Shown: positions 12,015-21,294 of the stretch, one piece after another
How positions within the stretch are numbered: the first letter of the stretch is position 1
Layout of the letters: each line of letters opens with the position of its first letter
Assembly (NCBI GenBank): GCA_026936325.1
Contig: JAPTHN010000003.1
Span: forward strand, 60,911,192 to 60,975,191
Direction of reading: 5' to 3'
DNA: 64,000 nucleotides
Source: Platynereis dumerilii
Lineage: Eukaryota > Annelida > Polychaeta > Phyllodocida > Nereididae
Program-made: the position numbers and the translations under genes
The notes under the pieces: model-generated
What the model saw: the letters and a program-made list of their open reading frames with translations, nothing else
Told to the model about the DNA's origin: nothing
Database searches by the model: none

Positions 12015-13710
12015 CAGCAAATGTAAGTGTGTTTACTTATTTGGATCTAGCCTACTTTTGATATTTTGTGATAGTTTTTTGTGTGTTATAAATCAGGACA
12101 TGTATATATGTCACACATAAATGCTTTAAAGGAGAGGTTGTCCCAAAAGTCCAAAGTCGCATTTGAAAAAAAACGTATGTGGCAAGGTCTCTGGAGGTGC
12201 TCAGATTTGACAAAAAAAAATGTCTTTTTGCTTGAGCACGAATCACAGAATATTATGAGGCCATTCACACCTCAATGCTTAGGAAATGGCACTACCAGGA
12301 CCTAGGCCTCAGTTTGTGCTCCAAGATATGCCTGAAATTTGCATTGCAGCAGTTCACCAGCATCTTGAATAGGCCAAAGTCCTATAAAAAGGACAGTAAA
12401 AAGTGCACACAATCTGACAACCCCAACTTTGAGGCATGGTCTCACTTTGGAAAATCAGTTTGAAGCTTGCAAGACACATCTGCAACATTGCAAATTACCT
12501 GAACTTATTTATTTTGTGAGTGTGCACTCAATCCTCAGCACCTCCCACAAGTAGTAACAGAAAATGTAGACAATTGAGGATGGTAACAACTTCAAAAGTG
12601 TCCCCGTTACCATCTGCATACACCCACCAACTAAGCTGCTGGCACATCCGGAATGTTTAGCACTCAAATTTCTATCCAAAATATAGTTGGGTATAAATTT
12701 AAAGTTGAATACTTTGGAAGAAATTTATGATATTTTTCTGAATAGACATTAAACAAATGTCCTACTTTTTTATGTGTTGCCATTCTCAAACTTCCACCAT
12801 GTCTTTTAGGATGAAAAAACGTTAAGGGGTTGATTATTTCTGTGAAAATTAAATGCAGGGAGTGACTTTGACCTTGATGTAAAATTTCAATGTTACTACA
12901 CGTAGTTTGTAGTTGCAACACATGTGCAGTTAAGGTGACTCGAGCGTGGTAGTTTGATCATACAGATTTTTCTAAAATTTTGCACAGGTACTCTATCGGA
13001 CCTATACATTCCAAAAATGAAAAATAAAAAAATTTCACCGACTCGTTTAGTTGCCATGGTAACAGCATATTTGGCCTGATGACTGCTTAAAAGTTATAAA
13101 TTGAGTTATTGGTTATGTACCACAGAATAAAGCATTACATGCATTTGTCACACAAAAATGTCAGAAATGTCTTCCCATGACGTAAACCAATACATTTGCC
13201 ACAAATTTGAAGAAAAAGGTTAAAATACTTTTTCTGTAATGCCCCATTCTCACGGGGGATGACGGTAAGCTTTTTATCGACGGGGGCGCAGAGCCAGACG
13301 AATTCTTGCAAGATTTTCAGTTAGGACGGCGCGAAGGGCAATTATGTAATCAATTAAGGCTAATCGATAACCATGCAGCGAAAGCCACGGCGGGGATCTT
13401 TTTGTTCCCTGCGGGGCAGAAAAGTTGTACGCCGTCATCAAAAGTTCGCCGGGGGGAAAGAAATTTCCTCCTCCTGCGGGATACTTTTATATCGCCCCGT
13501 GATATAAAAAGTACCCCGCAGGGAACCTATAACTGCCCCTCAGTGAACCTATTTCACCGCGGCGGACTATATTTTCACAACGCCGGGGATTGCTTTTACG
13601 ACTGCGGGAATGGTTTTGTTCTCCACGGGGATGTCTGTAGGCCCGAGGGCACAACGCCGGGAATGAAAAGCATGACGCCGTTGTCAAGGGCACCGCGGCG
13701 GAGGAGGGCG

Positions 13711-13730
13711 CTGCGAAAGCCAATAAAAAG
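13711..13730 (+). promoter_or_regulatory. TATA-like box of Harbinger 1 transposase
   Basis: CCAATAAAAAGGGCCGCAGA about 85 nt before the ATG. The equivalent block before the second transposase is TATAAAAAGGGACACAGAGG, and both are followed by CCTTGCTTCA. Confidence 0.5.
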
Positions 13731-13802
13731 GGCCGCAGAGGGCCGCCTTGCTTCACTTGCTGCTTGACCTTTGAAGGGGACACTCCTGGATGCTGGACAG
13801 AC

Positions 13803-15076
13803 ATGATGGCTGATGAAGATGCTGGGGAAGACCTTGACGTTGCTGTTGTTGCTGCTGTTGCTGGTGCTTTTTATCTAAGAAGAATACGGAGAAGGAGGAA
13901 GATGAAAAGATGGTGGATTCGGAATTGGCTGCTGCAGAGGGAACAACATGGCCATTTCTATAGCTGCTGCCTGAATTGGCCAACAATGATGTCTCTGGCT
14001 ACTACAACTTCTGCAGAATGCCTCCTGACATTTTTGCTGAAATCCTGGCTGCTGTGGCTCCTGCAATTACAAAACAAGACACCAACATGAGGAGGGCTCT
14101 GGAACCTGGATTGAAGTTGGCAGTCACCCTACGGTACATGGCGACAGGAGAGAGCTACAAGTCCTTGGCCTACGGTTTCAGAGTGGCTCCCAACACCATC
14201 TGCAATTTTATCCCCAGTGTCTGCATTGCCATCATGCGAGCTTACGAACATCTGCTGGCCCTGCCAATGGATCCAGCATCCTGGAAGGAAGTTGCCAAGG
14301 GCTTCGAGAAGAGGTGGAACATGCCCCATTGCATCGGAGCACTGGATGGGAAGCATGTTGGCATCAGATGTCCTCGGAAAGCTGGGTCAATCTACTTCAA
14401 CTACAAGGGCTTCCATTCCATTGTGCTTATGGCTTTGGTGGATTCTGACTACAAGTTCCTGTACGTGCAGGCTGGATGCCAAGGAAGCTCATCGGATGGA
14501 GGAGTCTTCCTGGACACAAGGCTGAGGGACCTGCTGGAAGAAGAACGACTTGGGCTACCCCCTGCTGAACCTCTACCTGGCACAGTTGGGAATCCTTTTC
14601 CATACTTCATCGTTGGAGATGAGGCCTTCCCCCTGAAGAGCTGGTTGCTGAAGCCTGTTCCAAGAAGAAACCTTGACATCCCCTCCAGAGTCTACAACTA
14701 CAGAATTTCAAGAGCCAGGAGAGTGGTGGAGAATGCCTTCGGTATCCTGTCCCACAGGTTCAGATGCTTCCTAACTACGATGCCCCAGAAACCCGGCAGA
14801 GTGGCAGCCATCACTCTGGCAGCCTGCACTCTACACAATCTTCTGCGAGACAGAATAGGAATTCATCGAGCCATGGACAACGACGTAATGGACAGAGAAG
14901 ATCCTGCAACCCATGAAGTCACTGAAGGACTGTGGAGAGGAGACCCCTTGCATGACCTTGGATTCGCTCCAGCATATGGAAATGCCACAAGACAAGCCAA
15001 ACAGTACCGAGACTACCTACGAGACTACGTGAACAGCCCAGCAGGAAGTGTCCCCTGGCAGATGGACAGAATTTGA
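13803..15076 (+). CDS. Harbinger 1 DDE transposase (HARBI1-like), one apparent frameshift
   Basis: A DDE_Tnp_4-type transposase that cuts and pastes the element. Starts MMADEDAGEDLD at 13803 and runs through the N-terminal RRRRKMKRWWIRNWLLQREQ block. One base is missing near 13961-13962 relative to the intact relative at 39473 (HFHQLLPEL there). The second frame continues DVSGYYNFCRMPPDIFAEIL to TGA at 15076. Catalytic regions in order: GALDGKHVGIRCP (first Asp), YFIVGDEAFPLKSWLL (second Asp), RARRVVENAFGILSHRFRC (Glu). It has no introns, unlike many Harbinger transposases. The stop is followed 78 nt later by a histone-like stem-loop. It would be functional if the missing base is a sequencing error. 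Confidence 0.92.
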
Positions 15077-15154
15077 AGATGAAGCAGAGCAGCAGCAGCA
15101 GCAGCAACAGCAACAGCAATTCAATGCCCCCCTTAAAAAACCACAAATTAACCC

Positions 15155-15195
15155 AGCCCTTGTAAGGGCTTACCACTTCCTCCAGAAAGAGCAGG
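15155..15195 (+). terminator. Histone-type 3' stem-loop and purine-rich downstream element, Harbinger 1 transposase
   Basis: AGCCCT-TGTA-AGGGCT at 15155-15170: a perfect 6-bp stem with a UNUN loop. It is followed by TACCA and, 12 nt on, CCAGAAAGAGCAGG (15182-15195), like the U7-binding element of histone genes. The first stem pair is A-U here but G-C in the three other copies, a compensatory change. I saw no AATAAA before the MITE at 15281. Confidence 0.6.
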
Positions 15196-15280
15196 CCTTG
15201 TACACATCTTTATGTTGACAAACCCCCCCCCCCCCCAAAAAAAAAGCCCTCCCTGCAACAACTACATATTTTGTGACGTA

Positions 15281-15468
15281 CACTCTAAAAAAGTTCAGAC
15301 AAAATTGGTTTTTTAGATTCAAAATGGTTTTTTGAAAAACCAAATTTCAATGCAAAACCAACATGGATTTTTAAAAAAATCCATGTTGGTTTTTTGCATT
15401 GAAATTTGGTTTTTCAAAAAACCATTTTGAATCTAAAAAACCAATTTTGTCTGAACTTTTTTAGAGTG
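15281..15468. mobile_element. Palindromic MITE family P1, copy 1 (CACTCTAAAAAA ends, TA duplication)
   Basis: A 188-bp near-perfect palindrome flanked by TA (15279-15280, 15469-15470). Arms contain TTTTTTAGATTCAAAATGG and CCAACATGGATTTTT. Other copies are at 31294-31482 and 60787-60976, with half of one at 52304-52399. Inserted in Harbinger 1 downstream of the transposase. Confidence 0.85.
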
Positions 15469-15540
15469 TACATAAAATGGTAAATTTTTAGCTTTGTATC
15501 TATCTGTACAACCCATTTAAATCACTTTCACTTCCTCTCT

Positions 15541-15581
15541 ATCTGCCTATCTATCTAGCTATATATCTATCTATCTATCTG

Positions 15582-15616
<35 letters not shown>

Positions 15617-15737
15617 GTCTATCTATCCAAGTGCAATCCCTGCAAAGTGACGATAACTGCTTTTGTTTTCTGCAGTGTATATATGTAACGAGCATTGTGT
15701 TCCATCTATCTATCTATCTATCTGTCTTTCTATCTGC

Positions 15738-15810
<73 letters not shown>

Positions 15811-15955
15811 CAAGTGTCATCACTGCAAAATGACGATCACTCGTTTTTCTTTGCTGCAGTGTATATGCGACGTCCAAATATTTTCTTCTATATAGCTATC
15901 TATCTGCCTATCTATCTGCCTATCTATCTGCCTATCTATCTGCCTATCTATCTGC

Positions 15956-15989
<34 letters not shown>

Positions 15990-16031
15990 GCCTATCTATC
16001 CATCTATCTATCTATCTGACTATCTGTCTGA

Positions 16032-16079
<48 letters not shown>

Positions 16080-16080
16080 A
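15541..16080. repeat. Composite TATC microsatellite with conserved ~78-bp spacers (Harbinger 1)
   Basis: (ATCT)n blocks separated twice by a spacer beginning CCAAGTG..ATC.CTGCAAA.TGACGAT and ending GTATAT (15628-15700 and 15809-15885). The same spacer recurs twice in Harbinger 2 (40937-41018, 41089-41170). The open frames across it (Ser-Ile-Tyr-Leu) are repeat artefacts. Confidence 0.9.
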
Positions 16081-16340
16081 TTAATTAAAGTGGTGAAAAA
16101 ACTTTAATTAAGAAAGCAGAAATGCCACCTGTACTGGTTAAGCAGAAAGTGAAAATGGGCCAAAAAAAAAAGAAGGGAAATAGCACCTTGCTTTTATGAA
16201 GGTGTTTAAAATTTACAAGGGCCAGGACCGGATTTTTTTTTTGGGGGAATTTGTCAACTTTTTTTTTTGGGGCTCTTTTCATTTTTGCTCTTGTTTGTCA
16301 TCGCAAGAGTTTTTTTAGTCAACATAAGATGTGTACGTGG

Positions 16341-16380
16341 CCAGCTCTTTTGGGAGGATTTGGTGGCCCTTAAAAGGGCC
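16341..16380 (-). terminator. Histone-type 3' stem-loop and downstream element, Harbinger 1 MADF gene
   Basis: Minus strand: GGCCCT-TTTA-AGGGCC (16380-16365), then ACCA, then CCAAAAGAGCTGG (16353-16341). It begins 41 nt after the stop codon. The stem, tetraloop, ACCA tail and AAAGAGCTG block match the histone pre-mRNA layout closely. Confidence 0.65.
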
Positions 16381-16421
16381 TGGAGTTTTTTTTTTCTTTT
16401 TTCAGACGACTTGAACAGGCA

Positions 16422-18881
16422 TCACTTCCTTGGAGAGGGCATGTTGACTTGGCTCCACTGGAACGACAATGGAGTTTGCCGCTGGTGGACAACTGTCGGC
16501 TGCTGCTGCTGCTGTAGAGACTGCTGCTGCTGCTGTAGAGACTGCTGCTGCTGCTGTAGAGACTGCTGCTGCTGCTGTAGTGGTGGCTGCTGCTGCTGTA
16601 GTGGTGGCTGCTGCTGCTGTAGTGGTGGCTGCTGCTGCTGTAGTGGTGGCTGCTGCTGCTGTAGTGGTGGCTGCTGCTGCTGTAGAGACTGCTGCTGCTG
16701 TTGTGGCTGATGCTGCTGTAGAGGCTGGTGCTGCTGCTGCTGTAGTGGCTGCTGCTGTACTGGCTGCTGCTGCTGCCCAAAAGAGGGTCCGGGGAAGCCA
16801 AGCTTCTGGGGGCTGTCAAGCATCAGCTGGCTGAAGCTTAAAGATGACTGCTGCAGGGCTGGAGTCTGGCTTCGAATTGGCTGCAGGGACTGGAACTGGC
16901 TGCTGCTGCTTGGCTGGGACTGCAACTGCTGGCGTGGAGGCTGGGACTGCATCTGAAGACTTGGCTGCTGGGGCTGCTGGGGCTGATGCTGAGTTGTTGG
17001 AGGCTGCTGCAAGTCCTCGTTGACAAAGGATGGAGCTGGACCAGGAGGAGGGATGTATTGGTGCTGCTGCTGCCCTAGGATCATCTCCACATTCTCTTGC
17101 TGCATCATCAGGATTTTATCTTGGACGGCCGCCTGTACGAAGTAGTTGTCCGTCTGGCTCAAGGAGTGCAGGAGGCGAAGTCTCAGGGCACGGTTCATGT
17201 TCTTCCCAGATGTGAAGATACTCCTGCACATGTTCTGCAACTGGTGTACTTCTGGATCCAGCCTGTGAGAAGTTTGTGGGCACATGTCACAGAATGGTCC
17301 TGCCGGCTGAGGTGGTGCTGCTTTCCTGGGCCTGTCTGAAGTGTAGTGACCAGCAATTGAAGTCAGGGCAGTGGCCATCTCCTGGTCTGTGTCCTTCCTC
17401 TTCTTGGATGGCTTTCGTCCTGGGAAGACCTGCGACTGCTGCTGGGATGGCTGGAGGGACTGCTGGGACATCTCCTGGGAGGACTGCTGCTGGCTGGCTG
17501 GGAGGCTGTCATCAAGGTCGGGCATAGGATTGTAGTCCATGGGGGCATCAGAATCGGACGACAGGCGGTTACTTCCTCCTGGTCCAGTGAAGCTGGAGAC
17601 TTCCATGGCACCCTTCGGAGTGATGGAGGACCTCAAGAATTCACACTTCGCCAGGATGTACTTGTCTCGGTCGGACATCTTCTTTCTGCCAGCTCCAGAA
17701 GGTTGAGGTCTGATGCACTTTGAGAAGGTAGTCCTGAGGTTGCCCCTCCATTTGGTGACTTTAGCTGCTGTGATTTCCTTCCCCACTAGCAATGTAAGTT
17801 CTGCTGCTTTCTCTGCATCAAGTCTGTCCTTCTGTGCACTCTTGAAGGTGGTGGAGCCCTTGGAGTACAGCTGCTTGTTTTCCCGGAACCAGTCGATCAG
17901 CTCATCCTCCTGCTCTTCTGTAATGCCCAGTAGGTCCCTGGAGTTTGCCTTTCTGTAGCCCTTCTTCTTCTCCTTGTGGACAAACTGGCCATCGGCGTCC
18001 TGGATCAGCTCAACCTCAGATCCAGTGTTGTCAGAATCTTCCTTTGGCTGGTTCTTCCCCTTGCTGCCCTTGGACTTGGCACCCGTCTTCTTGGGAGTAT
18101 CTTCCTCTGTGGTGGCATCGTAGTCGGAGTCCAGGGTCTGCTGGTGGATCATTGCAGCTGTCAGAACACAGTCATCATCTTCATCATCAGCAGGAGTATC
18201 ATCTGGAGGTGGAGGTGGAGGCTGGACTGCAGTCTTGGCTCGGGTCTGGGCTGGAGTGACAGGCTTGACTGGAGGCTTGACTGGAGGCTTGACTGGAGAC
18301 TTGGCTGGAGGCTTGACTGGAGACTTGGCTGGAGACTTGGAGGTGGCTTGACGCTTGGCTGAAGGAGACTTGCCAGGAGTGCGAGGCCTTCCCCTTGGAG
18401 CAGTCTTGGTGGGAGTCTTGAAGACAGCATCAGCCGACTGGGTGCGCTTGGTGGGAGACTTGACAGAAGCAGCAGCATCAGCATCAGCAGACTTGGGACG
18501 CTTCTTCTTGGCTGCAGCAGCAGTGGCAGGCCTGCCACGCTTGGTTGGAGACTTGACAGCAGCAGCAAGCTTGGCCAGGACTTGATCTTCAGCTTCTTCA
18601 TCATCATCTTCATCCTCCTCATCAGGTTGTTGCAGCACTTTGGGTGGTGGTGGGCCCTCGAAGATGGTCTCACTGGTCACTGTTGATGTAGCAGTGGTCA
18701 CTGCCACGATGCTGTCTTGCAAGCTGAACATGCTTGGAGACAATGTAACAGCTGCGTAGTCTATGAAAGGAGCTGGTGAACCAACTGGAGTTGAAGATGG
18801 AGTGGTCAGTGGAGTGTTGGCTGGATTGTTGCCCTTGCTTGGTGCCCTCAAGGTCTTCTTCCCTCTTCCTCTGGGTCCCAT
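16422..18881 (-). CDS. Harbinger 1 MADF/Myb-like DNA-binding protein (819 aa, poly-Gln C-terminus)
   Basis: The second Harbinger gene, convergent with the transposase and intronless. In known Harbinger systems the Myb-like partner carries the transposase to the nucleus and the element ends. Residues 1-110: Thr/Ser/Pro-rich, including SETIFEG, then an acidic run. Residues 110-230: basic KSPTKR and SPVKPPAK repeats. Residues about 318-412: a MADF-like fold (GITEEQEDELIDWFRENKQL ... KVTKWRGNLRTTFSKCIRP). Then CDMCP and a helical segment. From about residue 640: PPLQQQQ and SLQQQQ repeats. It ends MPSPRK. SETIFEG, CxMCP, GPSFGQ and the SPRK end also occur in the Harbinger 2 protein although the linkers do not align. 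ATG at 18881; a TATAAATA box (minus strand, 19074-19067) lies about 190 nt upstream. Confidence 0.88.
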   Translation of the reverse strand: MGPRGRGKKTLRAPSKGNNPANTPLTTPSSTPVGSPAPFIDYAAVTLSPSMFSLQDSIVAVTTATSTVTSETIFEGPPPPKVLQQPDEEDEDDDEEAEDQVLAKLAAAVKSPTKRGRPATAAAAKKKRPKSADADAAASVKSPTKRTQSADAVFKTPTKTAPRGRPRTPGKSPSAKRQATSKSPAKSPVKPPAKSPVKPPVKPPVKPVTPAQTRAKTAVQPPPPPPDDTPADDEDDDCVLTAAMIHQQTLDSDYDATTEEDTPKKTGAKSKGSKGKNQPKEDSDNTGSEVELIQDADGQFVHKEKKKGYRKANSRDLLGITEEQEDELIDWFRENKQLYSKGSTTFKSAQKDRLDAEKAAELTLLVGKEITAAKVTKWRGNLRTTFSKCIRPQPSGAGRKKMSDRDKYILAKCEFLRSSITPKGAMEVSSFTGPGGSNRLSSDSDAPMDYNPMPDLDDSLPASQQQSSQEMSQQSLQPSQQQSQVFPGRKPSKKRKDTDQEMATALTSIAGHYTSDRPRKAAPPQPAGPFCDMCPQTSHRLDPEVHQLQNMCRSIFTSGKNMNRALRLRLLHSLSQTDNYFVQAAVQDKILMMQQENVEMILGQQQHQYIPPPGPAPSFVNEDLQQPPTTQHQPQQPQQPSLQMQSQPPRQQLQSQPSSSSQFQSLQPIRSQTPALQQSSLSFSQLMLDSPQKLGFPGPSFGQQQQPVQQQPLQQQQHQPLQQHQPQQQQQSLQQQQPPLQQQQPPLQQQQPPLQQQQPPLQQQQPPLQQQQQSLQQQQQSLQQQQQSLQQQQQPTVVHQRQTPLSFQWSQVNMPSPRK
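16497..16790. repeat. CTG-rich 18/21-bp coding repeat (poly-Gln)
   Basis: CTGCTGCTGCTGTAGTGGTGG-like units encode PPLQQQQ and SLQQQQ on the minus strand. Length may vary between copies by slippage. Confidence 0.85.
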
Positions 18882-19063
18882 CTTGAAGCAGGATCAATCA
18901 GAAATGAAGCAGGATGAATCAGCAATGAAGCAGGATCAATCAGCAATGAAGCAGGGATTCAGCAATGAAGCAGCAATTCAGTAGGCTGTGAAGCAGAGTG
19001 TCATGGAGTATAGATGCGTTCGTCTTGAAGTTCAGAGTGGTTATGGTGCTCTAGTGGCTGCTC

Positions 19064-19076
19064 TTCTATTTATATG
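19064..19076 (-). promoter_or_regulatory. TATA box of Harbinger 1 MADF gene
   Basis: Minus strand GCATATAAATAGA, followed by CACTAGAGCACCATA. The Harbinger 2 gene has ATATATATAGAGG and then TTTAGAGCACCATAC at the same spacing, so the promoter is conserved between the two elements. Confidence 0.6.
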
Positions 19077-21294
19077 CGAGGCGCGCGCCAGTGCGTCTCC
19101 ATGGCAGACCCCCCTTTCCCGCCGTGGCACAAAAGGTCGACCCCGTGATGGTTTCAGTACCCCGCGGACAAAGGATTTTGCTAAAAATAGCCCCTGTGGC
19201 GCCACTCTGTCTGCTCCGGGAGGGGGTCCAGACGACGGCGCGAAGGTTTTGCACACGTCCCGGAGCATTTTCCTTGACGGCGGAGTGCAGAAGAACCCCG
19301 GGGTCGACCTTTTTGGCGCCACGCAGAGAATCCCGCTTGTTTTCCTAAACGGCGGGAAACTTTTTGCCCCTCAGTGGCGCGAAAACTTCGACCCAGTCTT
19401 ACTTTTCTGATCGCGGCGTCGAACTATTTATCTGGTCTGCTCCCCCGTCGATTTTAATAAAATTTGTACTGGTTGAAACTTTTTTTCTGCGACCTCGCGA
19501 TTTGAAGTGACGGTAAGAAGCAGGATTCTCGACGGCGTGCAACCAAAAGATGTCCGGCGGGAAGCTAAAATGCCCCTGCGCGATACGTAAAAAGAGGAAA
19601 TATTTTTCCGTCTCTCCTGAAAATACTTCGCCCCCGTTTCAAAAAGATCTCCGGGAGCTGCCGTGAGAATGAAGCATAAGAGCTCAAAGGGCACCAACAA
19701 CCTAATTAATTGCAGATTTTGCATGCATCAATTTTGGCAGTAATCAAATTTTAGGAAAACGATCATACAGATTTTTTTAAAAAATTTGCGTATATCATAA
19801 ACAGGTTATTGTCAAACAAATGTGCAAAAATAAAAAAAATTCACCCAGTCGTTTTTTAACTGCAGTACCATGACTATGCCAATGTTAATTTAAAGAAATA
19901 AAGACAATTTTAGACACAGTTGACCGAAATTAGTTGAGAAAATTCTTTTGATAAAGACGAGAAGCTGAAACTTTGAAATAGCATAGAGTAGGTGTTACTG
20001 CATTCAATAAAAAAATAATTATGCTTCTAGCTGCATTAGATCTCATTTAAATAGCAAATTACTGGCTGCCATGCTGTTAAAAAAAAGAGAGTAGAAAATG
20101 GTAACGTCACAACTTTTTAAGGGCCTGCAGCAGTGGTGACGCTATGTTGCTAGGCAACCAGGCTGCTCAGAAGTATGTGCAGTGTACCATGGTTGAGTCA
20201 CCTTAAGTTATTTTGCTATTTTATAGTCCATGAAAATTTGAAAAGTAACAGGACATGTCTTGGTTACATGCTGCACTGTTTTGTCCTGTTACAAAACACT
20301 TCCATTTAAATTAATAGCCCACTTTAATACTTTTTTTGGCATTCGCTATGTTAGGATTATATAATCCAACAATATAAGACCTATTACCAGCTTTTACAAA
20401 GATCATTTGAGCAGGAATAGCAGTAAATGTCCTGCGTGTCCACGTTACCATTTTCAAGCAAGACCATTAATTTTCATATTTTTTCGTGCAGACTTTAAAA
20501 ACTTGAAAGTAAGTAAAAAAACAAAACTTAAAATTAGCATTAACTTCAATTTATTAGTCCTGTCATTTCGTTTTAGTGAGAAATCCACTTTGATATGTCC
20601 TGTTACCATTCATGGTACATAATAAACTAAGTATTATTATTATCAATGACATTATCTCGTCTTTATTGTAATTGGTCTGGTTCAGGTGACCACAGAGGGT
20701 GAAGATAATGTTGGTTTACCGCACTTACCACCGCATTGCACAATTTTAAACTCTGATTATTGAAATTGTGTCCACGTTACCATCCTTTGGGTGGTGTTTT
20801 CTTAGCTTCCTGTCACTTATCTGGCCGTTATTCATATTCAGAAATCTTTCACTCATTCAGTTATCCCAAATTGTTAAAACATTGACTTGTCTATCCACTA
20901 TTTCGCTGAATTACAGAACTATACATGTGAATGTCCTGTTACCATTCAAAATTTTGCCTTTTATTGATTATCAATTTTTAATGTGTCCAAACTATGATCT
21001 AACCTTTCAAAGGTGGTCCCAGGTGACATGATGTTCCTCCTGTATAGTTTGTTTCATTACAAAGAGTTTGGTTTATTTTAAGAAAAGGAAAAAGAAATGT
21101 GTTACCATCTACAGGGGGGTACAATTATCTCGATTTTTTAATTTAATATATGAGATAACCCCAAAGCACAATACTATGGGATAGGACTAGGTTTCATGTG
21201 TTTGAGAAAAAGCAAAATATTGGTGATTACTGAAAGTTTATTTTTGACAGGCAGAAACAGCCAAGTCCTACCTAGCACCTCCAGAGACCTTGCC

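Larger units (their letters stand above)
13240..19676. mobile_element. Harbinger 1: 6.4 kb two-gene Harbinger element
   Basis: Ends TGCCCCATTCTCACGG and (inverted) TGCTTCATTCTCACGG, with TAA duplications at 13237-13239 and 19677-19679: the 3-bp TWA signature of PIF/Harbinger. CpG-rich arms (13,240-13,750 and 19,080-19,676) stand out from the AT-rich host. Between them lie a transposase gene (+), a TATC microsatellite block and a MADF/Myb-like gene (-), convergent. The transposase has one apparent single-base frameshift, so this copy may be dead or the base may be miscalled. Confidence 0.93.
12934..20202. mobile_element. TTAA-flanked element of stack 1 (host of Harbinger 1)
   Basis: GGTGACTCGAGCGTGGTA at 12934 pairs with an inverted GGTGACTCAACCATGGTA ending at 20202. 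TTAA lies immediately outside both ends (12930-12933, 20203-20206). TTAA duplications fit Kolobok-like or piggyBac-like movers; termini are not piggyBac-like. Net length about 0.8 kb outside Harbinger 1; both arms share GATCATACAGATTTTT and AAAAAATTCACC blocks. Confidence 0.6.
12181..21294. mobile_element. Outer DNA element of stack 1, with internal GTCC..GTTACCAT motif array
   Basis: GGCAAGGTCTCTGGAGGTGCT would be 21 bp, so in short: the first 20 bases GGCAAGGTCTCTGGAGGTGC at 12181 recur inverted ending at 21294. ATGT flanks both ends (12177-12180, 21295-21298) as a possible 4-bp duplication, and the paralogous site near 4250 in copy A reads ATGT without an insert. Excluding nested elements it is about 1.8 kb (12,181-12,929 and 20,207-21,294). 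Its interior repeats GTCC(TG or AC)GTTACCAT at about 12600, 20281, 20430, 20597, 20770 and 20931. No coding sequence. Confidence 0.6.

Noticed and set aside
15631-16107. Ser-Ile-Tyr-Leu repeat frames
   Set aside because: Translation of the TATC microsatellite. The same holds at 40,726-41,200 and 57,729-58,020.
16469-16834. Ala-rich frame opposite the poly-Gln region
   Set aside because: Antisense shadow of the CTG-rich coding repeat of the MADF gene.
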